Positions 1-7,370 of a stretch of DNA of 54,834 nt are shown one piece after another (position 1 is the first letter of the stretch; each line of letters opens with the position of its first letter). Under the pieces are notes generated by a model. The model saw only the letters and a list, made by a program, of their open reading frames with translations, made no database searches and was not told the DNA's origin. Origin of the DNA: an uncultured Collinsella sp. (GTDB lineage: Bacteria > Actinomycetota > Coriobacteriia > Coriobacteriales > Coriobacteriaceae); assembly GCA_902494085.1 (NCBI GenBank), contig CABURU010000010.1, positions 1 to 54,834 on the forward strand. Reading direction: 5' to 3'. The position numbers were made by a program, and so were the translations under genes.

Positions 1-1
1 C

Positions 2-118
2 AACGACGTGCTGTACAAGGAGGGCCTGGACCTTCTCGTCGTGCCCTCCGCCGAGCTCTCCCGCGGCCGTGGCGGCCCGCGCTGCATGAGCATGCCCTTC
101 TGGCGCGAGGACCTCTAA
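2..118 (+). CDS. arcA: Arginine deiminase, C-terminal fragment
   Basis: Only the last 38 codons are in the window; the gene begins upstream. Arginine deiminase hydrolyses arginine to citrulline and ammonia, the first step of the ADI pathway. The visible tail ends with SRGRGGPRCMSMPFWREDL. The RGGPRCMSMP block with its conserved cysteine is the family's C-terminal active-site signature, the cysteine being the nucleophile. The next gene on the same strand is the ornithine carbamoyltransferase that uses citrulline, which supports the call. Two hairpins lie between the genes, so the two may be differently expressed within one transcript. Confidence 0.88.
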   Translation, partial: NDVLYKEGLDLLVVPSAELSRGRGGPRCMSMPFWREDL

Positions 119-130
119 GTCTTTCCGTTT

Positions 131-178
131 CCGGTGCGGTCCCCCTACAACCGCACCGGTTTCGCCCGTCAAACGGGC
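131..178 (+). other. Tandem hairpins between arcA and argF
   Basis: The first is a perfect 10-bp stem (CCGGTGCGGT at 131-140 with 150-159). The second is a 6-bp stem (GCCCGT at 164-169 with 173-178, loop CAA). Neither is followed by a strong T-run, so partial termination or an RNA processing/stabilising site fits better than a full terminator. Just downstream, AATTAC-TTAC-GTAATT (185-200) forms a short inverted repeat before the argF ribosome binding site. Confidence 0.5.
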
Positions 179-224
179 TACACTAATTACTTACGTAATT
201 CATTTCTTCGAAAGGAAACGAACC

Positions 225-1220
225 ATGGGTGTTAACCTCTCCGGCCGTAGCTTCCTCAAGCTCCTCGACCTCACCACCGAGGAGATCGAGTACCTGCTCA
301 AGCTCTCCAAGAACTTCAAGGATATGAAGCGCGCTGGCGTTCCGCACCGCTATCTCGAGGGCAAGAACATCGTTCTGCTCTTCCAGAAGACCTCCACTCG
401 TACCCGCTGCGCCTTCGAGGTCGGCGGCATGGACCTGGGCATGGGCGTGACCTATCTCGATCCCGGTTCGTCGCAGATGGGCAAGAAGGAGTCCATCGAG
501 GACACCGCCCGCGTTCTCGGCCGCATGTATGACGGCATCGAGTTCCGTGGCTTTGCCCAGGACGACGTCGAGGAGCTCGCTGCTAAGTCCGGCGTGCCCG
601 TGTGGAACGGCCTGACCACTGAGTGGCATCCCACCCAGATGCTCGCCGATATCCTGACCGTCCAGGAGAACTTCAACTACGACATCAAGGGCAAGACCCT
701 CGTCTTCATGGGCGACTGCAAGAACAACGTCGCTCGCTCCCTCATGGTCGTCTGCTCCAAGCTCGGCATGAACTTCGTGGCCTGCGGCCCCGAGGAGTGC
801 ATGCCCGCCGACGACGTCATCGAGGCCTGCAAGCCCATCGCCGAGGCCAACGGTTGCACCATCAAGCTGACCACCGACGTCAAGGACGGCGTCACCGGTG
901 CCGACGTTATCTACACCGACGTGTGGGTCTCCATGGGCGAGCCCGACGAGGTCTGGGCCGAGCGTATCGCTCAGCTCACCCCGTATCGTGTTACCTCCGA
1001 GGTCATGGCTATGGCCAACCCGGGCGCCATCTTCCTGCACTGCCTGCCCAGCTTCCACGACACCAACACCACCATTGGCGCCGAGAAGTGCGAGCAGTTC
1101 GGCATCACCGAGCAGGAGGTCACCGACGAGGTCTTCGAGAGCCCCGCTTCCAAGGTCTTCGACGAGGCCGAGAACCGCATGCACACCATCAAGGCTGTCA
1201 TGTACGCCACGCTCAAGTAA
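225..1220 (+). CDS. argF: Ornithine carbamoyltransferase (catabolic type by context)
   Basis: 331 aa, normal for the family. It interconverts citrulline plus phosphate with ornithine plus carbamoyl phosphate in the cytoplasm. Visible motifs are the carbamoyl-phosphate loop STRTR (57-61), HPTQ (135-138), the ornithine loop with D232 and SMGE (236-239), and HCLPSFHD (272-279) with the catalytic cysteine C273. The ATG at 225 follows GAAAGGAAACG. Position between arginine deiminase and an arginine/ornithine-type antiporter implies the ATP-yielding catabolic direction (arcB role), although argG and argH elsewhere in the window mean it could also serve biosynthesis. No carbamate kinase gene is next to it. 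Confidence 0.93.
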   Translation: MGVNLSGRSFLKLLDLTTEEIEYLLKLSKNFKDMKRAGVPHRYLEGKNIVLLFQKTSTRTRCAFEVGGMDLGMGVTYLDPGSSQMGKKESIEDTARVLGRMYDGIEFRGFAQDDVEELAAKSGVPVWNGLTTEWHPTQMLADILTVQENFNYDIKGKTLVFMGDCKNNVARSLMVVCSKLGMNFVACGPEECMPADDVIEACKPIAEANGCTIKLTTDVKDGVTGADVIYTDVWVSMGEPDEVWAERIAQLTPYRVTSEVMAMANPGAIFLHCLPSFHDTNTTIGAEKCEQFGITEQEVTDEVFESPASKVFDEAENRMHTIKAVMYATLK

Positions 1221-1235
1221 GAGCATCTAGCATCT

Positions 1236-1275
1236 CGCTCGGGGTGTCTTGCTGCACACCCCGAGCGGCTTTGTC
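1236..1275 (+). terminator. Terminator after argF
   Basis: Perfect 12-bp stem CGCTCGGGGTGT (1236-1247) with ACACCCCGAGCG (1256-1267), followed by GCTTTGTCT. The T-tract is weak, so some read-through into the transporter gene is likely. Confidence 0.65.
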
Positions 1276-1367
1276 TGGTAAATATCTCGCACCAGGCGGC
1301 AGGCACGGCACGGAAGAGCCGCTTCGGGCGAGATCAGTAAATGATTTATGAAGGGGGGATGAGAACT

Positions 1368-2846
1368 ATGACTGAGACCGCTAAGAAAAAGCGCGGTATG
1401 CCTTCATCGTTCACCATTCTTCTTGCTCTGCTGGCAATTGTCGCAGTGATTACCGTTATCGTCTCCGGCACGTCCGGTGGCGCGGTTACTGCCGCCCGTC
1501 TGAGCGATTTCTGCACCGCCCCGATTAAGGGCTTCGCTGACGCTCTGCCCGTCTGCCTCTTCGTTATGATCCTGGGCGGCTTCCTCGGCATGATGACCGA
1601 GACCGGCGCCCTGGACAACGGCATCGCCGTCCTGGTGCAGAAGCTTAAGGGTAATGAGATCATGCTCATTCCCGTGCTGATGCTCATCTTCTCCCTCGGT
1701 GGTACCACCTATGGTATGTGCGAGGAGACCGTTCCCTTCTACGCCTTGCTTGCCGCTACCATGATGGCCGCTGGCTTCGACCCGATGGTCGGTGCCGCCA
1801 CCGTCCTGCTCGGCGCTGGCTGCGGCTGCCTGGGCTCCACGGTTAACCCGTTCGCCGTCGGCGCTGCCGTCGACGCTCTGACCGGCGTTGGCATTGAGGT
1901 CAACCAGTCCATCATCATCGGCCTCGGTGCCGTCCTGTGGATTGTTACCACTGCTATGTCCATCTTCTTCGTCATGAGCTATGCCAAGAAGGTCAAGGCT
2001 GACAAGGGTTCCACCATCCTGTCGATGCAGGAGCTCAAGGACGCCGAAGAGGCTCACGGCAAGGCTGCTTCCGAGGTTCACAATGAGGTCAAGCTCACCG
2101 GTCGTCAGAAGGGTGTTCTGATCGCCTTTGCCTTCACCTTCGTCGTCATGATCGTCGGCTTCATCCCGCTGGCCGACCTCAACGAGGGCGTCGCCAACTT
2201 CTTTGACGCTGGCGCTGTCTACGATGCCGACGGTAACGCCGTCGTCCAGGGCTGGTCTGCCCTGATCACCGGCCTGCCCATTGGCCAGTGGTACTTCGAC
2301 GAGGCTTCCACCTGGTTCTTCCTCATGGCTGTCCTGATCGGTATCATCGGTGGCCTGTCCGAGAAGCAGATCGTCAACACCTTCATCACCGGCGCTGCCG
2401 ACATGATGTCCGTTGTTCTCGTCATCGCCCTCGCTCGTGGTATCTCCGTCCTCATGGCTAACACCGGCCTCGACGTCTACGTCCTCGACGCTGCCGCCAA
2501 TGCCCTGGCTGGCCTGTCCGGTGTGATCTTCGCTCCCATGAGCTTCCTGGTCTACTTCGGCCTGTCCTTCCTGATCCCCTCGACCTCCGGTATGGCCACC
2601 GTCTCCATGCCCATCATGGGACCGCTGGCTGTTAAGCTCGGCTTCTCGCCCGAGGTCATGGTCATGATCTTCTCCGCCGCCATCGGTGTCGTGAACCTGT
2701 TCACCCCGACCTCCGGCGCCATCATGGGCGGTCTCGCCCTGGCCAAGATCGAGTGGACGACCTGGCTCAAGTTTGCCCTTAAGCTCATCGTCGCGCTCTC
2801 CGTCGTCTGCGCCATCATCCTGACCGTCGCCTGCGTGTTGCTCTAA
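1368..2846 (+). CDS. YfcC-family amino-acid antiporter (probable arginine/ornithine exchanger)
   Basis: About 492 aa, strongly hydrophobic with roughly a dozen membrane segments. It matches the YfcC / C4-dicarboxylate anaerobic carrier family; the stretch GGTTYGMCEETVPFY and the later SGMATVSMPIMGPL and TPTSGAIMGG blocks are typical. An in-frame ATG at 1341 exists, but the GGGGGG ribosome binding site at 1353-1358 is placed for the ATG at 1368, giving an MTETAKKKR start. Family members in ADI loci exchange extracellular arginine for ornithine, so this is the likely ArcD-equivalent. Substrate is inferred only from the neighbouring arcA and argF genes. Confidence 0.82.
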   Translation: MTETAKKKRGMPSSFTILLALLAIVAVITVIVSGTSGGAVTAARLSDFCTAPIKGFADALPVCLFVMILGGFLGMMTETGALDNGIAVLVQKLKGNEIMLIPVLMLIFSLGGTTYGMCEETVPFYALLAATMMAAGFDPMVGAATVLLGAGCGCLGSTVNPFAVGAAVDALTGVGIEVNQSIIIGLGAVLWIVTTAMSIFFVMSYAKKVKADKGSTILSMQELKDAEEAHGKAASEVHNEVKLTGRQKGVLIAFAFTFVVMIVGFIPLADLNEGVANFFDAGAVYDADGNAVVQGWSALITGLPIGQWYFDEASTWFFLMAVLIGIIGGLSEKQIVNTFITGAADMMSVVLVIALARGISVLMANTGLDVYVLDAAANALAGLSGVIFAPMSFLVYFGLSFLIPSTSGMATVSMPIMGPLAVKLGFSPEVMVMIFSAAIGVVNLFTPTSGAIMGGLALAKIEWTTWLKFALKLIVALSVVCAIILTVACVLL

Positions 2847-2911
2847 GTACCCAACGGGTACCCCACGGAAACCTTGACGATCCTGTAGAGGATCACCTGG
2901 TCATCGTCTGT

Positions 2912-2990
2912 CCGGTGGGGTCAACCCACCGGTAGACTCCTACCTTTAGCCCCCTTCCGTTCCGTGCGCGGGAGGGGGCGCTCTTGTGTT
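2912..2990 (+). terminator. Double hairpin terminator after the antiporter gene
   Basis: An 8-bp perfect hairpin CCGGTGGG/CCCACCGG (2912-2919 with 2925-2932) is followed by GCCCCCT/AGGGGGC (2949-2955 with 2973-2979), then GCTCTTGTGTT. A smaller GATCC/GGATC stem lies just upstream near 2880-2894. This closes the arginine catabolism unit. Confidence 0.6.
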
Positions 2991-3126
2991 CCGGCGTTTT
3001 ACCAAACCGCGGAACCGGTCGACGCTACGCGCCGTCCAGAACGACAATTTGTCATTCAAAAGGCAAGGCATGACCAAAAGGTCTATGCCTCGCCTTTTTC
3101 ATGCCAACTTGTACGTTCTGGACGGC
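2988..3126 (+). repeat. Structured repeat family 1, copy A (multi-stem element)
   Basis: This gene-free segment folds into the same set of stems as the element at 54661-54797. Stem 1 is GTTCCG (2988-2993) with CGGAAC (3010-3015) around the conserved loop TTTTACCAAA. A conserved linker GTCGACGCT follows. Stem 2 is GCCGTCCAGAACG (3031-3043) with CGTTCTGGACGGC (3114-3126), 13 bp perfect. Inside it sit a small GACA/TGTC hairpin and a long hairpin made of AAAAGGC, AGGCAT and GACC (3058-3075) paired with GGTC, ATGCCT and GCCTTTT (3080-3098) around the loop AAAA. Differences from the other copy preserve pairing. It could be a non-coding RNA, a 3'-UTR element or a palindromic mobile repeat. Confidence 0.7.
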
Positions 3127-3188
3127 GCTCGCTGTCCGTCCTCTGCCTGCGGCGCTTTCCATTGTTGGTGCAGAGGGCGCTTTGCCTA

Positions 3189-3206
3189 CTCTGGCGGGCT
3201 TTCGCT
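3189..3206 (+). repeat. Isolated right-arm fragment of structured repeat family 1
   Basis: CTCTGGCGGGCTTTCGCT differs at one base from the right arm and following sequence of the copy near the window end (54789-54806). No matching left arm is visible nearby. The 3127-3276 stretch therefore looks like the remains of a second, decayed copy; I see no gene in it. Confidence 0.5.
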
Positions 3207-3276
3207 GGCTTATGCTCAACCTGCGACGTTTCCATTATTGATACAAAGGCCAGGTTTGTTTGAACCAAAAAGGGGA

Positions 3277-3343
3277 AGTTGCGGTGGAATAGTTCCTGTT
3301 TGGCCGTCTTGAGGGGTTAAACGGGAACTATTTCACCGCAACT
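3277..3343 (+). repeat. Palindromic repeat family 2, copy 1 (AGTTGCGGTGGAATA element)
   Basis: The left arm AGTTGCGGTGGAATAGTTCC (3277-3296) pairs along its whole length with the right arm ending ATTTCACCGCAACT (3324-3343), with one G-T wobble. An inner stem TTGGCC/GGTTAA continues the fold, so the unit is one long hairpin of about 67 nt. A second copy with the same 15-nt terminus and the same wobble position is at 42431-42497. Confidence 0.75.
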
Positions 3344-3406
3344 TATCGATGGCGTGTTTGGTTGGTGCCAGTTGATTGCTTGGGCGTTGGGGAGGGTCTG
3401 CTCCGT

Positions 3407-3412
3407 TATAAT
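3407..3412 (+). promoter_or_regulatory. Candidate -10 element for the DUF1846 gene
   Basis: A consensus TATAAT lies 40 bases before the ATG at 3452, just after the family 2 palindrome. No good -35 hexamer is visible at 16-18 bp spacing, so only the -10 box is claimed. Confidence 0.45.
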
Positions 3413-3451
3413 CGCCTAGAACATTAATTGGAAACGGGACGGGAGCCATAC

Positions 3452-4933
3452 ATGCGCCAGGGTTTCGACAACGCGAAGTATATCGAGCTGCAGGCTGCTC
3501 ACATTAAGGAGCGCATCTCGCAGTTTGGTGGCAAGCTCTATTTGGAGTTTGGCGGTAAGCTGTTCGATGACTATCATGCGAGCCGCGTGCTGCCGGGTTT
3601 TGAACCGGACAGCAAGTTCCGCATGCTCAAGAGCATCGCCGACGATGTCGAGGTTATCATCGCGATCAACGCGAACCACATCGAGAAAAACAAGGCTCGT
3701 GGTGACCTCGGCATTACCTATGACGAGGATGTGCTGCGCCTGGTTGACCTGTTCCGCGGCAACGGCTTTGCTGTCGCGGCTGTGGTCATCACCCAGTACG
3801 CCGGCCAGCCCGCTGCCGATGTGTTCCGCAACCGCCTGAACGCGCTCGGTATTCCCGCCAAGCTGCACTATCCCATCGAGGGGTATCCGCACGATGTCGA
3901 TCTGATCGTGTCCGACGATGGCTACGGCAAGAATGAGTTTGTCGAGACCACCCGACCGCTCGTCGTGGTCACTGCCCCCGGTCCTGGCTCGGGCAAGCTT
4001 GCCACCTGCCTGTCTCAGCTCTATCACGAGCACAAGCATGGCACGGCCGCCGGCTATGCCAAGTTCGAGACCTTCCCGGTCTGGAACCTTCCCCTCACGC
4101 ATCCGGTCAACATCGCCTACGAGGCGGCCACGGCGGACCTCGACGATGCCAATATCATCGACTCCTTCCACCTTGAGGCCTATAACAAGACCACGGTCAA
4201 CTACAACCGCGACGTCGAGGCCTTCCCGGTGGTCCGTGCTCTGATGGAAAAGATCCTGGGCAAGAGCCCCTACCAGAGTCCTACGGACATGGGCGTCAAT
4301 ATGGTCGGCTTTGCCATCACCGATGACGATGCCTGCCGCGACGCTTCCAAGATGGAGATCGTCCGCCGCTACTTTACCGCGGTCGAAAATGTGCGCCGTA
4401 CCGGCGTGGGCGATGAGCAAGTCGACCGTCTCAAGATCATTATGAAGAAAGCCGGCATCGATAAGAACTACTCACCGGCGCGCTCGGCGGCCCTCACCAG
4501 GGAGCAACTGACGGGTGGTCCCGTGGGTGCCATGGTTATGCCCGATGGCTCCGTGGTGACCGGCAAGACTTCCACGCGCCTGGGCGCTGCGAGCTCGCTC
4601 ATCATGAATGCACTTAAGCATGTCTCGGGCGTCGACCTTGAGCTCGAGGTCATTAGCGATGAAGCGATCGAGCCCATCAGCAAGCTCAAGACGCATTTCC
4701 TGGGCAGCAAAAACCCGCGTCTCCACACCGACGAGACGCTTATGGCGCTGTCGATCACCTCGGCCACGAGTGAGACGGCCGCTCGCGTCCTTTCGGGCCT
4801 GGAGCAGCTGCGCGGTTGCGATGCCTTCTTTAGCGTGATTATCTCGCCGACGGACGAGACGGTACTGCGCAAACTGGGTATCAACGTGTGCTGCGAGCCC
4901 AAGTTTGAGCGCCGCGGTTTCTTCCATCGCTAA
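3452..4933 (+). CDS. DUF1846 (UPF0371) family protein
   Basis: 493 aa, the usual length for this family, beginning MRQGFDNAKYIELQAAHI. The family is widespread in anaerobic and Gram-positive bacteria and its biochemical role is not established. Characteristic stretches are GGKLYLEFGGKLFDDYHASRVLPGF near the N-terminus and VTAPGPGSGKLATCLSQLYHE in the middle, the latter resembling a nucleotide-binding loop. An in-frame TTG at 3428 would add eight residues, but the GGGACGGGAG ribosome binding site at 3436-3445 fits the ATG at 3452. It stands alone between its own -10 box and a terminator. Confidence 0.85.
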   Translation: MRQGFDNAKYIELQAAHIKERISQFGGKLYLEFGGKLFDDYHASRVLPGFEPDSKFRMLKSIADDVEVIIAINANHIEKNKARGDLGITYDEDVLRLVDLFRGNGFAVAAVVITQYAGQPAADVFRNRLNALGIPAKLHYPIEGYPHDVDLIVSDDGYGKNEFVETTRPLVVVTAPGPGSGKLATCLSQLYHEHKHGTAAGYAKFETFPVWNLPLTHPVNIAYEAATADLDDANIIDSFHLEAYNKTTVNYNRDVEAFPVVRALMEKILGKSPYQSPTDMGVNMVGFAITDDDACRDASKMEIVRRYFTAVENVRRTGVGDEQVDRLKIIMKKAGIDKNYSPARSAALTREQLTGGPVGAMVMPDGSVVTGKTSTRLGAASSLIMNALKHVSGVDLELEVISDEAIEPISKLKTHFLGSKNPRLHTDETLMALSITSATSETAARVLSGLEQLRGCDAFFSVIISPTDETVLRKLGINVCCEPKFERRGFFHR

Positions 4934-4968
4934 GTTTGAAGCACCGCGGTAATTGCATTGCATTTTGG

Positions 4969-4999
4969 CCGTATCGGGTTAGCGCCCGGTACGGCTTTT
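4969..4999 (+). terminator. Terminator after the DUF1846 gene
   Basis: CCGTATCGGG (4969-4978) pairs with CCCGGTACGG (4985-4994) with one mismatch-type wobble, followed by CTTTTTG. A standard intrinsic terminator. Confidence 0.85.
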
Positions 5000-5189
5000 T
5001 GATCAATAAAGCGCCTATTTCGGCGAAAAATAGCTGTTTACCTGCCTAGAAACAATTTGAGCGGTATACAATAACCGTAACTGTTTCATCCTTAGCGGGA
5101 TGCCGCATGATGGATATTACCTGCCATCGTGAGGTGTGTCGGTCGCGCACGGCGCGTTAGATGCTCGTGCTCGGTTTGAGGAGGCTGCT

Positions 5190-5528
5190 ATGGCGGGCAA
5201 GGGTCGTGCGAGTGTCAACGATATGAAGCGTGTTGAGGTGCTGGTGTTGATGGAAATCGACCAGCAAACCGAAGACAATGGCGGGCCGTATGGTTTCTCG
5301 CGCAAAACGCTTGCCGAGCGCGTGGGGGTTTCGCCGTATCGTGCCCGCGCCGCAATCGATCGCTTGGATTCCGAAGGCATGATTGATGTCGTCTCGCGTT
5401 ATAGCGACGACGGCGGTCAGCTTGCAAATGGCATTTGCCTCACCGAACGTGGCGAGTGGTATCTTGAGGGCGTCCGTACCGGCATGCTCGTTCAAGAAAT
5501 GCTTGAGGACGAGGTTGCTGATCGATAG
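5190..5528 (+). CDS. Small winged-helix transcriptional regulator
   Basis: 112 aa from the ATG at 5190, which is preceded by GAGGAGG (5178-5184). An in-frame GTG at 5136 has no comparable site. Residues about 35-65 (FSRKTLAERVGVSPYRARAA followed by IDRLDSEGMI) read as a helix-turn-helix with recognition helix. The following DDGGQLANGICLTERGEWYLEG is a typical wing and C-terminal helix of MarR/PadR-like proteins. No ligand domain is present, so it is a minimal DNA-binding protein. Target genes cannot be told from context; it is a single-gene unit with its own terminator, upstream of pyrG. Confidence 0.65.
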   Translation: MAGKGRASVNDMKRVEVLVLMEIDQQTEDNGGPYGFSRKTLAERVGVSPYRARAAIDRLDSEGMIDVVSRYSDDGGQLANGICLTERGEWYLEGVRTGMLVQEMLEDEVADR

Positions 5529-5552
5529 CAGCATGTAACCCTTGCCATAGCG

Positions 5553-5585
5553 ACGCCGCCTGGGAAACCGGGCGGCGTTTTGTTT
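5553..5585 (+). terminator. Terminator after the winged-helix regulator
   Basis: ACGCCGCC (5553-5560) pairs perfectly with GGCGGCGT (5571-5578), followed by TTTGTTT. Confidence 0.85.
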
Positions 5586-5619
5586 CAAGATTGAGAAATG
5601 CAATCGCACGCGAGAAAAA

Positions 5620-5648
5620 TTGCGAACGGTCCGCGGCGCGAGTATTAC
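5620..5648 (+). promoter_or_regulatory. Candidate promoter of pyrG
   Basis: TTGCGA (5620-5625), a 17-bp spacer and TATTAC (5643-5648, continuing AAT) resemble a sigma-70-type promoter 60-90 bases before pyrG. It lies directly after the preceding terminator. Confidence 0.5.
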
Positions 5649-5706
5649 AATGAAGACCCGTAAGATGTGGATAAACAACTTCTACGGGAAGCGCAGGTAA
5701 CTCAAT

Positions 5707-7368
5707 ATGACCAAGCATGTGTTCGTAACCGGTGGCGTGGTTTCGTCCCTGGGCAAGGGTATCACCGCGGCCTCGCTGGGCCGTCTGCTCAAGTCGCGTG
5801 GCTACAAAGTAACGATGCAGAAGGCCGACCCGTATCTGAACGTCGACCCCGGTACCATGAGCCCGTTCCAGCATGGTGAGGTCTTCGTTACCGAGGATGG
5901 TTACGAGTCCGACCTGGACCTGGGTCATTACGAGCGCTTTATTGATGAGAACCTGACCCGCGATTCCAACTTTACGACCGGTGCCATCTACAAAAGCCTA
6001 ATCGCCCGCGAGCGTCGCGGCGACTTTTTGGGCGGTACCGTGCAGGTGATTCCCCACGTCACCAATGCCATTAAGGACAAGTTCCGCCGCATCGAGGAGC
6101 AGACCGGTTCCGATGTAGTCATCACCGAGCTGGGCGGCACGATCGGCGACATCGAGTCCCAACCGTTTGTCGAGGCCATCCGTCAGTACCGCAAGGAGGC
6201 CGGCCCCGAGAACGTCTGCTACATCCACGTGTCGCTCGTTCCCTATATCGCCGCCGCCCACGAGGTCAAGACCAAGCCCACGCAGCATTCCGTCAAGGAG
6301 CTCCGCAGCTTTGGCATCCAGCCCGATATCATCGTGCTGCGCTCCGACCACCATATCGATGACGCTATCCGCGGAAAGATCGCAAGCTTCTGCGACGTCG
6401 ACACCGATTGTGTCTTTACCAACGAGGACTGCGCGAGCATTTACGATGTTCCGCAGCTGCTTGCCGAGCAGGACTTTGACCTGCGCATTTGCGAGCGCCT
6501 GGGTCTGGACCCGCGTGAGCGCGACATGAGCGAGTGGAACGAGTTCCTGCGCAAACAGAATCACGCCAACCATCACGCCGACAAGGTGAAGATCGCCGTC
6601 GTGGGCAAGTACACGCAGCTGCCCGATGCGTACCTGTCGGTTATCGAGGCCCTGCACCATGCGGGCGTCTTCTACGATCGCCATGTGGACGTCCAGCTGG
6701 TCGACGGCGAGAGCCTCGACGAGCAGAATGTCTCCGAGGTTCTGGGCGACGCCTCGGGCATCCTGGTCCCCGGCGGCTTTGGCAAGCGCGCCCTGGAGGG
6801 CAAGATCCTCGCGGCCGAGTTTGCCCGTGAGCACAAGATTCCGTATCTGGGCATTTGCCTGGGTATGCAGGTGGCCGTGTGCGAGTTCGCCCGCAACGTC
6901 GTCGGCCTTGCCGGCGCCAGCTCCTCCGAGTTCGATCCGGACGGCCCGTTTAGCGTCATCGATCTGATGAGCTCGCAGGAGGACGTGACCGAGAAGGGCG
7001 GCACCATGCGCCTGGGCGCCTATCCGTGCAAGCTCGCCGCCGATACCCTTGCTCGCGAGGCATATGGCGAGGAGCTCGTCTACGAGCGTCACCGTCATCG
7101 CTTTGAGTTCAACAACGCCTTCCGTGACCAGCTCGAGGACGCCGGCTTGGTTATCTCGGGTCTGTCGCCCGACGAGCGCCTGGTCGAGATGGTCGAGCTG
7201 CCGCGCGACGTGCATCCGTGGTATGTGGCAACCCAGGCTCATCCCGAGTTCAAGAGCCGCCCGACCAACCCGCAGCCGCTGTTCCGCGAGTTCGTGCGCG
7301 CTTCGATCGGCCAGCACGAGGGTGTCGACCGTCTGCAGGTGACGCCCATGAACCTCGCTACGGACTAA
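5707..7368 (+). CDS. pyrG: CTP synthase
   Basis: 553 aa, normal length. Converts UTP, ATP and glutamine to CTP. The N-terminal amidoligase domain (about 1-270) opens MTKHVFVTGGVVSSLGKGITAASLGRLL-type and contains the P-loop and PYLNVDPGTMSPFQHGEVFV. The C-terminal class I glutaminase domain carries GICLGMQ with nucleophile C384 and an H-x-E near HPEF (about residue 514). It precedes xerD by two bases, and the pair is probably co-transcribed. Confidence 0.97.
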   Translation: MTKHVFVTGGVVSSLGKGITAASLGRLLKSRGYKVTMQKADPYLNVDPGTMSPFQHGEVFVTEDGYESDLDLGHYERFIDENLTRDSNFTTGAIYKSLIARERRGDFLGGTVQVIPHVTNAIKDKFRRIEEQTGSDVVITELGGTIGDIESQPFVEAIRQYRKEAGPENVCYIHVSLVPYIAAAHEVKTKPTQHSVKELRSFGIQPDIIVLRSDHHIDDAIRGKIASFCDVDTDCVFTNEDCASIYDVPQLLAEQDFDLRICERLGLDPRERDMSEWNEFLRKQNHANHHADKVKIAVVGKYTQLPDAYLSVIEALHHAGVFYDRHVDVQLVDGESLDEQNVSEVLGDASGILVPGGFGKRALEGKILAAEFAREHKIPYLGICLGMQVAVCEFARNVVGLAGASSSEFDPDGPFSVIDLMSSQEDVTEKGGTMRLGAYPCKLAADTLAREAYGEELVYERHRHRFEFNNAFRDQLEDAGLVISGLSPDERLVEMVELPRDVHPWYVATQAHPEFKSRPTNPQPLFREFVRASIGQHEGVDRLQVTPMNLATD

Positions 7369-7370
7369 GG

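Noticed and set aside
185..200. AATTAC-TTAC-GTAATT upstream of argF as an ArgR operator
   Set aside because: It is a short palindrome but does not match the known ARG-box pattern well enough to call.
2964..3312. Small open frames within the 2.9-3.4 kb repeat region
   Set aside because: They run straight through paired stems of the structured repeats and have no ribosome binding sites or familiar composition.
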